From NCBI GenBank assembly GCA_964608595.1, contig CAZSOU010000005.1:1-64000 (forward strand): a stretch of 64,000 nt of DNA, read 5' to 3'. The DNA is from Oleiagrimonas sp964608595 (lineage in GTDB: Bacteria; Pseudomonadota; Gammaproteobacteria; Xanthomonadales; Rhodanobacteraceae). How positions within the stretch are numbered: position 1 is the first letter of the stretch; each line of letters starts with the position of its first letter. Made by a program: the position numbers and the translations under genes. Below the pieces are notes generated by a model. That model was not told the DNA's origin, did no database searches, and worked only from the letters and a program-made list of their open reading frames with translations. Shown here in pieces: positions 26,008-35,665 of the stretch.

Positions 26008-27068
26008 CACGCAAATTTCTTTTCCTGGATCGTGATGGCTGTCTGATCGAGGAGCCGGCCGACGAACAGGTTGATTGTCTGGACAAGCTGGCCCTGTTGC
26101 CGAACGTGATTCCGGCCCTGCGCCGGTGCGTTGCCGCCGGTTACGAGCTGGTAATGGTGACCAATCAGGATGGGCTGGGCACGGACCGGTTTCCGCAGAC
26201 GGATTTCGCGGGCCCGCAGGCGTTTCTTCTGCAATTGCTCGCGTCGCAAGGCATCGTTTTCGAGGAGGTCCTGGTCGATGCCAGCTTCCCGCATGAAGGG
26301 CGGGACACGCGCAAGCCCGGTACCGGCCTGGTACGCCATTATCTGGCCGATGACGGCTGGAGTCGCGCGGCATCGGCCATGGTCGGCGATCGTGAAACCG
26401 ACGTGCAGTTTGCCGCCAATCTTGGTGTGCGCGGCTTGCGCGTGGGCCGCGAGGGCATGGACTGGATGCAGGTGGCACGGCAGCTTTGCGATGCCCCGCG
26501 CGTGGCCCGGATCGAGCGGACGACCCGCGAGACCCGTATTCGGGTGAAGGTGGATCTGGATGCCTCCGGTTCAGCCAGGGTCGCGACCGGAATCGGCTTC
26601 TTCGATCACATGCTGGAACAGCTTGGCAAGCACGGCGACTTCGCGCTGGAACTTGCCTGCGAAGGCGACCTTGCCGTGGACGATCACCACACCGTGGAAG
26701 ACTGCGCGCTGGTACTGGGCGAAGCGCTGCGCAAGGCGTTGGGGGACAAACGGGGCATCAGCCGCTACGGGTTCAGCCTGCCCATGGACGAATCGCTGGC
26801 CCATGCCGTGCTGGACCTTTCCGGACGGGCCATGTTCGTGTTCGATGGCACGTTTCCGCGCGAGCGGGTGGGCGAGTTGTCCACGGACATGGTGAAGCAT
26901 TTCTTTCGATCGTTGTGCGACGGCCTCGGTGCGAATCTGCACGTGAAAGTGCGGGGTGAAAACGCGCACCATATGGTCGAAGCCTGTTTCAAGGTGGTGG
27001 CGCGTTGTCTGCGCCAGGCGCTGCGCCGCGATGGCGATGCCTTGCCGAGCACCAAGGGCGTGCTGTGA
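26004..27068 (+). CDS. hisB: Bifunctional histidinol-phosphatase / imidazoleglycerol-phosphate dehydratase
   Basis: Two-domain enzyme as in E. coli. Residues 1-165 form a HAD phosphatase (FLFLDRDGCLIEEP, VMVTNQDGLG, MVGDRETD). Residues 166-354 form the dehydratase with the manganese-binding FFDHMLEQLGKH, DDHHTVEDCALVLGEAL and ENAHHMVEACFK. The overlap with hisC is 4 nt. Confidence 0.97.
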   Translation: MTRKFLFLDRDGCLIEEPADEQVDCLDKLALLPNVIPALRRCVAAGYELVMVTNQDGLGTDRFPQTDFAGPQAFLLQLLASQGIVFEEVLVDASFPHEGRDTRKPGTGLVRHYLADDGWSRAASAMVGDRETDVQFAANLGVRGLRVGREGMDWMQVARQLCDAPRVARIERTTRETRIRVKVDLDASGSARVATGIGFFDHMLEQLGKHGDFALELACEGDLAVDDHHTVEDCALVLGEALRKALGDKRGISRYGFSLPMDESLAHAVLDLSGRAMFVFDGTFPRERVGELSTDMVKHFFRSLCDGLGANLHVKVRGENAHHMVEACFKVVARCLRQALRRDGDALPSTKGVL

Positions 27069-27658
27069 TGGATGTGGTGTTGGTGGAGGCTGGGGGTACC
27101 AATATCGGTTCGGTGTGCCATGCGCTGGAGCGCCTGGGGGTGATCGCCGAACTGACGCGCGACCCGGTCCGCATTCGCGCGGCCAGTCACGTCATCCTGC
27201 CCGGCGTCGGTGCGGCCGCCGAAGGCATGCGACGTTTGCGCGAGCAGGGTCTGGACGCACTGCTGCCCGAACTCACGCAACCGGTGCTCGGCGTGTGCCT
27301 CGGCATGCAGCTTCTGTTCGCGCATTCGGCGGAGGGCGATGTCGATGCGCTGGGACTGCTGCAAGGCAGGGTCCGCAAGCTGCATGGCGGTCCGTCGCTG
27401 CGCGTTCCGCACATGGGCTGGAACAGACTCGGCATCCGGCGTGACGACCCGCTTCTCGACGGCATCACCGACGGCGCACACGCCTATTTCGTGCACGGGT
27501 ATGCCGCGCCGACCACGTCGGACACGCTGGCATCGTGCACGCACGGCGAACGATTTGCGGCGATCGTGCGCAAGCGCAATTTCTGCGGCATGCAGTGTCA
27601 TCCCGAGCGTTCCGGTGCGCTCGGTTCCCGTTTGCTCGAGAATTTTCTGAAGCTGTGA
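27068..27658 (+). CDS. hisH: Imidazole glycerol phosphate synthase, glutaminase subunit
   Basis: Class I amidotransferase feeding ammonia to HisF. The 196-aa protein has the nucleophile in VLGVCLGMQLLF and the His-Glu pair in MQCHPERSG, plus PHMGWN. The start overlaps the last base of hisB. Confidence 0.97.
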   Translation: MDVVLVEAGGTNIGSVCHALERLGVIAELTRDPVRIRAASHVILPGVGAAAEGMRRLREQGLDALLPELTQPVLGVCLGMQLLFAHSAEGDVDALGLLQGRVRKLHGGPSLRVPHMGWNRLGIRRDDPLLDGITDGAHAYFVHGYAAPTTSDTLASCTHGERFAAIVRKRNFCGMQCHPERSGALGSRLLENFLKL

Positions 27659-28404
27659 ATACCTTTACCGTCATTCCCGCCATCGACCTTCGTGGCGGCC
27701 GCGTGGTGCGGCTGCTCAAGGGTGACTACGAACGGCAGACCGACTACGCGGTCGAGCCGCTGGCATTGGCCGAAAACCATGCGGCGCAAGGGGCCGAGTG
27801 GTTGCATGTGGTTGATCTGGACGGTGCCCGCGTCGGGACGCAGACGCATCTGGCAATGCTGGAAGCGATGGCCGGCACGGGCCTCAAGTTGCAGGCCGGT
27901 GGCGGCATTCGTGACGAGGATGGCATCGAGCGTCTGTTCGATGTCGGGGTGTCGCGCGCGGTCGTCGGCAGTCTGGCCGTGCGCGAACCCGACCGCGTGG
28001 CGACGTGGATCGAACGTTATGGCGCGGATCGATTGACACTGGCGCTGGATGTGCGTCGTCGCGACGGTGTCTGGCGGTTGGCCAGTGCAGGCTGGACAGC
28101 CGACGAGGATGTCGCGCTGGATACGCTGGCCGGTTTTTACGCCGAACGCGGCGCACGCCACGTCCTCAGCACCGACATCGACCGCGATGGGGCGATGACC
28201 GGTCCCAGTCTCGAGTTGTATGCGTATCTGGCGCGGACGTTCCCCGCACTTGCCGTGCAGGCCTCCGGTGGCGTGCGTGATGACGACGATGTGCGCGCCG
28301 TGCGGATGACCGGCGCGGCCGGCGTGGTTCTCGGTCGCGCCTTGCTCGACGGCCGATTGGACTTCGCGGATGCGCTTGATGGCGGCGCGGCGGCATCATG
28401 TTGA
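27655..28404 (+). CDS. hisA: ProFAR isomerase
   Basis: Isomerises the phosphoribosylformimino intermediate. It is a 249-aa TIM barrel with VIPAIDLRGGRVVRLLKGDY, LQAGGGIRDEDGI, STDIDRDGAMTG and VQASGGVRDDDD. GTG 27655 overlaps the hisH TGA (GTGA) and gives the normal start. Confidence 0.97.
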   Translation: MNTFTVIPAIDLRGGRVVRLLKGDYERQTDYAVEPLALAENHAAQGAEWLHVVDLDGARVGTQTHLAMLEAMAGTGLKLQAGGGIRDEDGIERLFDVGVSRAVVGSLAVREPDRVATWIERYGADRLTLALDVRRRDGVWRLASAGWTADEDVALDTLAGFYAERGARHVLSTDIDRDGAMTGPSLELYAYLARTFPALAVQASGGVRDDDDVRAVRMTGAAGVVLGRALLDGRLDFADALDGGAAASC

Positions 28405-29168
28405 GTCGACGCATCATCCCGTGCCTGGACGTGCGCGACGGCAAGGTGGTCAAGGGCGTGCGGTTCCGCGATCACCGTGTTGTCGGCGACATCGTCGATC
28501 TGGCCTTGCGCTATCGCGACGCCGGCGCGGATGAGCTGGTGTTCTACGACATCGGCGCCAGCCCCGACGGGCGCACGGTGGATCGCGGCTGGGTCGAACG
28601 TGTGGCGCGCGTCATCGACATTCCGTTCTGTGTTGCCGGAGGCCTCCGCAGCGTCGCGGATGCGCGCCGCGTGTTGCATGCCGGCGCCGACAAGGTGTCG
28701 GTCAATTCGCCGGCACTGGAGCGCCCCGCGTTGATAAACGAACTGGCCGAAGCCTTCGGCGTTCAGTGCGTGGTCATCGGTATCGACAGCCTGCGCGACG
28801 AGGACGGCGAGTGGCGTGTGCGCCAGTACAGCGGCGATCCCTTGCGCACGCGTGCGCTGCGCCGGCGCACCCTCGACTGGGTGATCGAGGTACAACAACA
28901 CGGCGCCGGTGAAATCGTGCTCAACTGCATGGGCAGCGATGGCGTGCGCCGCGGCTACGACATCGAGCAGCTCGCCGCCGTGCGCGACATCTGCGGTGTC
29001 CCGCTGGTGGCTTCCGGTGGCGCCGGCACGTTCGGGCACTTCATGGATGCCTTCCACGATGCCGATGTCGATGCCGCCCTGGCGGCCAGCGTCTTTCATG
29101 ATGGCCACATGGCCGTCGCCGATCTCAAGCAGACGCTGGCCCGTGCCGGCATCGAGGTACGCCTGTGA
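28398..29168 (+). CDS. hisF: Imidazole glycerol phosphate synthase, cyclase subunit
   Basis: TIM-barrel partner of HisH. The 256-aa chain has RIIPCLDVRDGKVVKGVRF with the catalytic Asp11, CVAGGLRSVADAR, ADKVSVNSPAL, LNCMGSDGVRRGYD and LVASGGAGTF. The usual second catalytic Asp lies in the GSDG turn. Overlaps hisA by 7 nt. Confidence 0.97.
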   Translation: MLSRRIIPCLDVRDGKVVKGVRFRDHRVVGDIVDLALRYRDAGADELVFYDIGASPDGRTVDRGWVERVARVIDIPFCVAGGLRSVADARRVLHAGADKVSVNSPALERPALINELAEAFGVQCVVIGIDSLRDEDGEWRVRQYSGDPLRTRALRRRTLDWVIEVQQHGAGEIVLNCMGSDGVRRGYDIEQLAAVRDICGVPLVASGGAGTFGHFMDAFHDADVDAALAASVFHDGHMAVADLKQTLARAGIEVRL

Positions 29169-29785
29169 ACCCGCGCATCGATTTCGCCCTCGACACCTTG
29201 GCCTGGAACAAAGGCGATGGCCTGCTGCCCGCCATCGTGCAGCATTGGCGCAGCGGTGAAGTGCTGATGCTGGGCTACATGACGCGCGAGGCGCTGCAGC
29301 GCACGCTGGACACCGGACGCGTGACCTTCTGGAGTCGCAGCCGTCAACGGCTGTGGATCAAAGGGGAAACGTCCGGTCACTGGCTCATGCTCAAGGCGAT
29401 CCATGCCGACTGCGATGCCGATACGCTGCTGGTGCAGGCCGATCCGGAGGGGCCGACCTGCCACCGTGGCACCCGCACCTGTTTCGGCGGCGCGGCGGAA
29501 TCCGCGATGGCTTTCCTGGGTCGCCTCGACGAACTGATCGACACGCGTGAACGCGAGCGCCCCGAAAACAGCTATACCACACGCCTGTTCGATGGCGGCG
29601 TCCGCCGCATCGCGCAAAAAGTCGGCGAAGAAGGCGTGGAAACGGCACTTGCCGGCGTGGCCCAGGATGACGATGCCCTGCTGGACGAAAGCGCGGATCT
29701 CGTCTACCACTTGCTGGTCCTTCTGCGGGCGCGGAACCTGGGCCTGGCCGAGGTCGCACAGCGTCTTCGCGAGCGCCACATGTGA
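29165..29785 (+). CDS. hisI: Bifunctional phosphoribosyl-AMP cyclohydrolase / phosphoribosyl-ATP pyrophosphatase
   Basis: Fused HisIE. The N-terminal cyclohydrolase has TFWSRSRQRLWIKGETSG, DCDADTLLVQ and TCHRGTRTCF zinc cysteines. The C-terminal pyrophosphatase, from about residue 115, has SYTTRLFDGGVRRIAQKVGEEGVETALA and ESADLVYHLLVLL. GTG 29165 overlaps the hisF stop. It closes the his operon. Confidence 0.97.
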   Translation: MNPRIDFALDTLAWNKGDGLLPAIVQHWRSGEVLMLGYMTREALQRTLDTGRVTFWSRSRQRLWIKGETSGHWLMLKAIHADCDADTLLVQADPEGPTCHRGTRTCFGGAAESAMAFLGRLDELIDTRERERPENSYTTRLFDGGVRRIAQKVGEEGVETALAGVAQDDDALLDESADLVYHLLVLLRARNLGLAEVAQRLRERHM

Positions 29786-29816
29786 AGGTGACGACGCACC
29801 CGTGCATAATGCTTTC

Positions 29817-30791
29817 ATGCGGATGTCACCCGCGCCTGAGGAGAAACCGGTCATCTGGCACACGCTCGACAAGCAGCCGCCACGCATCATCGCCCACCGC
29901 GGGGCCAGCGGCTATCTGCCCGAGCACAGTCTGGCCGGGTACCGCCTGGCCATGGAGCAGGGTGCGGATGTCATCGAGCCGGATGTGGTGACCAGTCGCG
30001 ATGGTGTGCTGCATGCGCATCACGACCTTGGTCTTTCACGCACCACGAACGTCGCCGCACACGCCGAATTCGCTGCCCGCGCCTTCGATGGCGATTGGTG
30101 GGTCGACGATTTCGACGCGGAGGAACTGGGCCGGTTGCGTTTGCGGCAGCGTTGGCCGCAACGCGACCACGCGCATGACGACCAGTACGTGATGCCGCGC
30201 TTTGCCGCCATGCTGGATCTGGTGCTCGAGTCGGGAGCATCTTGCGGGCGCGCACTGAAGGTGTATCCGGAAATCAAGCACCCGGCGTGGTTTCGCCAAC
30301 GCGGACAGGACCCGGTGGCGTTGCTGGTTGATGTCTTGCAAAGTCGTCGCGCGACCGGCACGGATGCGCGCGTGTGGTTGCAATGCCTGGATCACGCGGT
30401 ATTGCGCGAGGCACATGATGCTTGCGGCAATCCCTGTTACGCCTTGATCGAGACGCTGGATGTGTCGCAGTGGGCATCGACATGGCGTGCGTTGCAGCCG
30501 TGGGCGCGCGGTATCGCACCCGACAAGCGCTTTTTGTGGGATGCGCGCGGCCATGATTCCGGGCTGGTCGCCGCGGCGCACGACGCCGGTCTCGAGGTCC
30601 ATGCCTGGACGTTTCGCGACGACCAGGAGGCGCCGCCGTTCGAGCAGCCGACGGAAGCGCTGCGAATGGCATTGTCGCTGGGCGTGGACGCATTGTTCTG
30701 TGATTTCCCCGACACGGCGCTGGCGATGCGCCGTACCATGGAATCGAACTTTCAAGGCGCGGAGGTGCGAGGTGGCGGAATTGATTCTTGA
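29817..30791 (+). CDS. Glycerophosphodiester phosphodiesterase-family protein
   Basis: A 324-aa cytoplasmic TIM-barrel GDPD, no signal peptide. The catalytic motif is IIAHRGASGYLPEHS with EPDVVTSRDGVLHAHHD after it; KVYPEIKHP holds the metal-binding Glu/Lys and HAWTFRDD the C-terminal His-Trp motif. It hydrolyses glycerophosphodiesters to glycerol-3-phosphate and an alcohol. It starts 31 nt after hisIE, so it may ride on the his transcript, and overlaps the pirin gene by 20 nt. Confidence 0.88.
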   Translation: MRMSPAPEEKPVIWHTLDKQPPRIIAHRGASGYLPEHSLAGYRLAMEQGADVIEPDVVTSRDGVLHAHHDLGLSRTTNVAAHAEFAARAFDGDWWVDDFDAEELGRLRLRQRWPQRDHAHDDQYVMPRFAAMLDLVLESGASCGRALKVYPEIKHPAWFRQRGQDPVALLVDVLQSRRATGTDARVWLQCLDHAVLREAHDACGNPCYALIETLDVSQWASTWRALQPWARGIAPDKRFLWDARGHDSGLVAAAHDAGLEVHAWTFRDDQEAPPFEQPTEALRMALSLGVDALFCDFPDTALAMRRTMESNFQGAEVRGGGIDS

Positions 30792-31659
30792 CGCACGCAG
30801 CCACGATCTGGGCGGCGGATTTGAAGTGGCGCGCGTGTTGCCTGATCGTCGGCGTCGCATGGTCGGGCCTTTCGTTTTCCTCGATCACATGGGGCCGCTC
30901 GACATGGAGGCGCCGATACCCGGTGACCGTGATGTGCGCCCGCACCCGCATATCGGTCTTTCCACCGTCACGTATCTTTTCGACGGCCAGATGACCCATC
31001 GTGACAGCCTCGGCTCGGAGCAGGTCATCCATCCCGGCGCGCTCAACTGGATGACGTCGGGGCAGGGCATCACCCATTCCGAACGCTTCGATGGCATGCG
31101 CGAAAAGGGCGGTCATATCGAGGGCGTGCAGTCCTGGGTGGCCATGCCGGAGGCGAGCGAAGAAGACGCCCCGGCTTTCGATCATTACGACGCGGATTCG
31201 TTGCCGCAATGGCGTGACGACGGAGTCGCCGGACGCGTGATTGCGGGCAGTGCCTATGGTTTGACGAGCCCGGCGAAAACGTATTCCCCACTGTTTTACG
31301 TGCATGCCGATCTGGAAGCGGATGCGCGGTTGCCTCTGCCCGATGGCCATGCCGAGCGCGCCATGTTCATCGCCGGTGGCGAGGTCGAGGTGGCGGGGCA
31401 GCGGCATCATGCGAACCGGATGCTGGTTTTTGCGGCCGGCGACGCACCGGTGATACGCGCCATTCGAGATGCACGCATCATGCTGCTCGGTGGTGAGCCG
31501 TTGGGACCACGCTACATCTGGTGGAATTTCGTGTCATCGCGCCGCGAGCGCATCGCGCAGGCCGCCGCCGACTGGAAAGCGGGGCGCATGCCGCTGCCGG
31601 CCATCGACAACAAGGAATTCATTCCGTTGCCCGACCTGCCGATGCCGGCGGAGCGATGA
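30772..31659 (+). CDS. Pirin-family protein
   Basis: A 295-aa bicupin. The metal-binding N-terminal cupin has GPFVFLDHMGP, RPHPHIGLSTVTYLFDG and GQGITHSERF, including the conserved HPH and HSE ligands. The C-terminal cupin starts near residue 175. Some bacterial pirins act as quercetinases, others as redox or regulatory proteins; the role here is open. GTG 30772 has GGAGG 6 nt upstream, inside the GDPD gene. Confidence 0.88.
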   Translation: MAELILDARSHDLGGGFEVARVLPDRRRRMVGPFVFLDHMGPLDMEAPIPGDRDVRPHPHIGLSTVTYLFDGQMTHRDSLGSEQVIHPGALNWMTSGQGITHSERFDGMREKGGHIEGVQSWVAMPEASEEDAPAFDHYDADSLPQWRDDGVAGRVIAGSAYGLTSPAKTYSPLFYVHADLEADARLPLPDGHAERAMFIAGGEVEVAGQRHHANRMLVFAAGDAPVIRAIRDARIMLLGGEPLGPRYIWWNFVSSRRERIAQAAADWKAGRMPLPAIDNKEFIPLPDLPMPAER

Positions 31660-31714
31660 CGTCTCTCCGCATGGGGTTTGCGAGGGACTCCCAAATGCCG
31701 GTGCGGTGGATCGA

Positions 31715-33232
31715 TCACGCGACGCCACCCGGTTCGATGTTCTTGAAATCCACCGGTGGCGCCAATTGCGTCGTGAAGCCGAACACGTTCTTGTGCACCA
31801 CGCGGTTCAGGTACACGTCCATGATCGTCGTCTGGTTGGGCGCAATCAGCGTCATCAATTCCTGCAGGGATGTATCCAGCATGGCTTGCCAATATTCCAC
31901 GAATCGATCGGTATGCAGCGGGTCGATGCGGATGCCGTAAGGTGGTCGCGGCACCAGCCTTGCTCTTGCCGTGCCGCCATCGGGATCGGGAATGGGCGGG
32001 CAGCCGGCGAGCGCGGCGTGGTTGAGGTAGAAGGTGATGTTGCCCGGCTGATGCTGGTTGGCCTGGCGGTCGATCATGAAACCGCGCGGCAACTGGTCGG
32101 GGCTGTCGTCCGGTCCGGCGGTCAGCATCAGCTTGACGTCCGAAACGTGTCGTGACGCGCTGTCGAACAGGCGAAAAATCACCATGGTGCACGGGTCGTG
32201 GATGTATTCGCGATCAGGCAGCACCGGCACGCTTTCGATTTCCACGCGTTTGTCGATGGCCTGGTGTGCCGCGTTCTCGGCGGCAAACGCGGCAGTCAGT
32301 GCGGCGTAATCGTCCGCGTTGCGTACTTTCAGACAGGCGAGTATGGCACTGACCGTGGTGTCGGGTTTGTCGTCGTCCTTTACGCTGGCCATGATGCCCA
32401 TCTTGTCGCCGGAGTGCGATTTGCCCGGCACGATCTTGAACGCCGTGGGCATGGCATGCGTGACCGACTCCAGTTCCAGCGTGCGCAGGCGTTTCTTTGC
32501 CGACGGCAATGCCTCGCCGCGGCGCGGTGCAGGCTGACGCAGCACCACATGCGTGGCATTGAGGTTGGCGGCGGCGACACGCATCACGCCATCGGAGCCG
32601 TTTTCGCCGGTGTACGGATTGACGTGGTCGTACAAATGGCGGTCGATGGCGTCGCCCGTGAGCACGAAGGGAAACAGCGGGTTGGGGCCGTGCGTGAGTT
32701 CGAGTTTGGGGTAGTCGTGAATCCAGCGCAGGTTGAGTGCGCATGACGCCGGGCTGCCGAGTTCCAGCCAGTCCAGGACGTCACGGCCCGGTTCGATGCC
32801 GTCGAACCACGCCTTGATGGCGCCGAGACGGCTTTTGCCCAACTGCGCCAGCGCCGAACCGAAGTTTGCGGGCGCCAGCATGATCAGATGCCGAATCGGA
32901 CACGTGCCGAGTTTGCCCGGCCGGACGATGCAGCGATCCAGCCATTCGCGCACGACGGACGCTCCCATCGAGTGTGCGATGCACACGCAGCGTTGCCCCT
33001 TGCCGTAATCGGCCAGCACGTCATCGAGCGCGCCGTCGAATGCATGTGCAATGTCCTCGACGCGGATGGCGTCACGAAAGCTGACGTATTCGCCCAGATG
33101 AATGTGCTTGACGTCCAGCTTCGGCCCGCCACGCTTTTGCGCTTCGTGTTCCAGTCGTGCCGGCAACTGGCCATAGGTGGCCGTGCTGGTCACGCTCCAG
33201 CCGTGCACGAAGACGAGAAGTTGTCGAGCCAT
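31715..33232 (-). CDS. Alpha/beta hydrolase, lipase-like
   Basis: A 505-aa cytoplasmic-looking hydrolase with no signal peptide. LLVFVHGWSV is the oxyanion-hole motif and CIAHSMGASVVREWL the nucleophile elbow (Ser near residue 99). LIMLAPANFGSALA resembles PGAP1-like and large lipase families. The C-terminal half (from about residue 330) is a beta-rich region with no match I recognise. It could be a phospholipase; size and lack of signal also fit type VI lipase effectors, but no VgrG, Hcp or immunity gene is nearby. Convergent with the pirin gene (55-nt gap). Confidence 0.65.
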   Translation of the reverse strand: MARQLLVFVHGWSVTSTATYGQLPARLEHEAQKRGGPKLDVKHIHLGEYVSFRDAIRVEDIAHAFDGALDDVLADYGKGQRCVCIAHSMGASVVREWLDRCIVRPGKLGTCPIRHLIMLAPANFGSALAQLGKSRLGAIKAWFDGIEPGRDVLDWLELGSPASCALNLRWIHDYPKLELTHGPNPLFPFVLTGDAIDRHLYDHVNPYTGENGSDGVMRVAAANLNATHVVLRQPAPRRGEALPSAKKRLRTLELESVTHAMPTAFKIVPGKSHSGDKMGIMASVKDDDKPDTTVSAILACLKVRNADDYAALTAAFAAENAAHQAIDKRVEIESVPVLPDREYIHDPCTMVIFRLFDSASRHVSDVKLMLTAGPDDSPDQLPRGFMIDRQANQHQPGNITFYLNHAALAGCPPIPDPDGGTARARLVPRPPYGIRIDPLHTDRFVEYWQAMLDTSLQELMTLIAPNQTTIMDVYLNRVVHKNVFGFTTQLAPPVDFKNIEPGGVA

Positions 33233-33378
33233 GGCGCAAACTCCCTTTGTTCGCGAGATGCCGTGGGGTCATGGTAGAACGACAGCGTGATCCCCGTAAC
33301 GCCATGACTCTCGACGGGTGGTCATCCATCCCGTCAACATGGATACTTGAGACTTTCCGGGGAACTTGAGGACACGCC

Positions 33379-35061
33379 ATGAGATTGAACGCCCTTGTGC
33401 GCCAGAGTGCGCTCGCGCTGTCGATTGCGGCTTTGAGCTGCACCACGCCGGCGCTGGCCGCGCAGTCCACGCCGCCGCCGGCGAGCACGATGCCGGTCAG
33501 CCAGCCGCAACCGTTGCGCCCGGCCGGTCTCGAGAATTTCGACGCTTATGTCGATCGCGTGCGCAAGGCGTTCGATGTGCCCGGTATTGCCGTGGCCATC
33601 GTCAAGGACGGTCATGTGGTGCTGCAGAAAGGTTACGGGGTGCGTAACAAGAAAACCGGCGCCAAGGTGGACGAGCACACGCTGTTTGCGATCGCGTCGA
33701 ACACCAAGGCGTTCACCGCCGCTTCGCTGTCGATCCTGGCCGACCAGGGCAAGCTCGACATGGGCGGGCGGGTGATCAAGTATTTGCCGTGGTTCCGCAT
33801 GTCCGACCCCAACGTGACCCATGAAATGCGGGTACGCGATCTGCTGGCGCACCACAGCGGCCTGAGCCTCGGCGCGGGCGATCTCCTGTATTGGCCGACC
33901 ACCGACTACACCAGCAAGGAAGTCATCGAGCATTTGGCCGACGTGCCGCTCAAATACGGTTTCCGTGCGCGTTATTTCTACGACAACATCCTGTTCGGGG
34001 TGGCGGCGCTGGTGATCCAGAACGTGTCCGGCGAAAGCTATCAGCAGTTCGTCAAGTCGCACATTTTCGACGTTCTCGGCATGCACGACACGCGCTTCAA
34101 TTTTCACTACATCAAGCCGAGCGACAAGGACGTGTCCGTGGGCTACGCCAAATACAATTTCAAGGATTTGAAACCCGTGGCCAAGTTGTCGTGGTCGAAC
34201 AATTCCGGTGCCGGCGGCATTTATTCCAGTGTGCACGACATGGCCAAATGGATCATCACGCAGTTGAACGGCGGGATTTACGGCAAGACGGATGACGGCT
34301 CGCCCAAGCGCCTGTTCAGCGAGGAACGGCACAAGGAAATGTGGTCCGTGCAGACGGCCATCCATCCACGCAAATCGAAGTTTCCCGCGTTGGCCGCCAT
34401 CGAGCCGCAGTACGAAGGCTATGGCGAGGGCTGGCATTTGTCGGAATATCGCCGTCACAAGATGGTGTACCACACCGGTGGCTGGCCGGGTTTCGTCTCG
34501 CGGGTCACGATGATTCCGGACATGAAGCTGGGCATGGTGGTGCTGACGAACCAGCAGTCGGGGGCGGCGTTTCAGGCCATCACCTACCGCATTCTCGATG
34601 CCTACATGCACGCCGACAAGACGGATTGGGTCAAGGTGTACCAGAAGGTCAACGCCAAGCAGAAGGCCAATGCCGACAAGTCCTGGGAAAAGCATGTCGC
34701 CGCGCGTGACAAGAATGCGGGCCCGTCGCTGCCGCTGGCTGATTACGCCGGCACTTATCACGACCCCTGGTACGGCGATGTCGACATCACCGACCAGAAC
34801 GGCAAATTGGTGATGCAGTTCAGTCATACCAAGCAACTGCTGGGCGACATGACGCACTGGTCGCGTGACACGTTCCTGGTACGCTGGCGCGACCGTTCAC
34901 TCAACGCCGACGCCTTCGTGACGTTTGCGTTGACGCCGGATGGCGACATCCGCAGCGTGCGCATGAAACCGATTTCACCGCGTACCGATTTCAGTTTCGA
35001 TTTTCAGGATTTGCGTTTGACGCCCGTCGACGAGGACAAGGACCACGCGTCGTCGGATTGA
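33379..35061 (+). CDS. Serine hydrolase of the beta-lactamase/class C family, exported
   Basis: A 560-aa protein with signal peptide (LALSIAALSCTTPALA). The penicillin-binding fold shows the catalytic SNTKAFTA (SxxK) near residue 110, the Tyr-x-Asn motif in RYFYDNILFG and HTGGWPGF in place of KTG. The last 110 residues (YAGTYHDPWYGDVDI onward) match the DUF3471-type C-terminal domain of esterases and D-amino peptidases in this family. It probably acts on peptides or esters in the periplasm rather than on antibiotics. Has its own terminator. Confidence 0.85.
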   Translation: MRLNALVRQSALALSIAALSCTTPALAAQSTPPPASTMPVSQPQPLRPAGLENFDAYVDRVRKAFDVPGIAVAIVKDGHVVLQKGYGVRNKKTGAKVDEHTLFAIASNTKAFTAASLSILADQGKLDMGGRVIKYLPWFRMSDPNVTHEMRVRDLLAHHSGLSLGAGDLLYWPTTDYTSKEVIEHLADVPLKYGFRARYFYDNILFGVAALVIQNVSGESYQQFVKSHIFDVLGMHDTRFNFHYIKPSDKDVSVGYAKYNFKDLKPVAKLSWSNNSGAGGIYSSVHDMAKWIITQLNGGIYGKTDDGSPKRLFSEERHKEMWSVQTAIHPRKSKFPALAAIEPQYEGYGEGWHLSEYRRHKMVYHTGGWPGFVSRVTMIPDMKLGMVVLTNQQSGAAFQAITYRILDAYMHADKTDWVKVYQKVNAKQKANADKSWEKHVAARDKNAGPSLPLADYAGTYHDPWYGDVDITDQNGKLVMQFSHTKQLLGDMTHWSRDTFLVRWRDRSLNADAFVTFALTPDGDIRSVRMKPISPRTDFSFDFQDLRLTPVDEDKDHASSD

Positions 35062-35085
35062 TCATCCACCGTTTGTTCCCGAGAC

Positions 35086-35122
35086 AGCGAAGCCGAAAGT
35101 CCGTCTTTCGGCTTCGCTTTTT
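35086..35122 (+). terminator. Rho-independent terminator
   Basis: AGCGAAGCCGAAAG and CTTTCGGCTTCGCT form a perfect 14-bp stem around a 5-nt loop, followed by TTTTTG. It ends the serine-hydrolase transcript. Confidence 0.92.
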
Positions 35123-35200
35123 GTTTTCTTCCGTTCAGCTGCCCGCCACTTGGAGTGGAATACTTTCAATGGGGGAATCAAACCGTAAGGAGGCAAGATC

Positions 35201-35614
35201 ATGTCGATTCTGGGCAATGTCATGGGCGGTCTTTCCGGCCAGAACGGTGGCGCCGGCCTGATGCAACTGGCCAGCGAGCTGTTTCAGCGTGTGGGAGGCA
35301 TTCAGGGCTTGAAAAGACTGCTTTCAAGCAGCGGCTTGGGTGACCAGGTGCAATCATGGATTGGAAACGGTGAAAACCAGTCGATCTCGGGTCAGCAGCT
35401 GGGGCAGGCGCTGCAAAACGGCGGTGTCGATGATGTGGTGGACGATGCCGCGCAGGAGATGGGCATGAGCAGGGACCAGGTGCATGAGCAGTTGGCTCAG
35501 GTGCTGCCGCAAGCCGTCGATCATCTGACGCCGGACGGACAGGAGCCGGCCGATGATGGCAGTGGTCTGGATTTGTCGTCGCTGTCGGGCCTGGCTGGCA
35601 AGCTGTTCGGCTGA
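35201..35614 (+). CDS. YidB-family (DUF937) protein
   Basis: A 137-aa glycine- and glutamine-rich protein with SWIGNGENQSISGQQLGQAL and a C-terminal LSGLAGKLFG, typical of YidB. The biochemical function is unknown. The start follows GTAAGGAGG. Monocistronic between the terminator and the convergent gluconokinase gene. Confidence 0.85.
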   Translation: MSILGNVMGGLSGQNGGAGLMQLASELFQRVGGIQGLKRLLSSSGLGDQVQSWIGNGENQSISGQQLGQALQNGGVDDVVDDAAQEMGMSRDQVHEQLAQVLPQAVDHLTPDGQEPADDGSGLDLSSLSGLAGKLFG

Positions 35615-35665
35615 GGACTTGCCGAGACCTTGTCCGTGAACGGTTTCGTTATTCGTGGACAAGCT

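Noticed and set aside
29786..29816. Operon break after hisIE
   Set aside because: The gap is 31 nt without a terminator hairpin, so the GDPD gene may be co-transcribed; no boundary can be claimed.
33379..35061. Antibiotic-resistance beta-lactamase
   Set aside because: SxxK is present, but the KTG motif is replaced by HTG and a DUF3471-like domain is attached, which points to esterase/peptidase-type family members.
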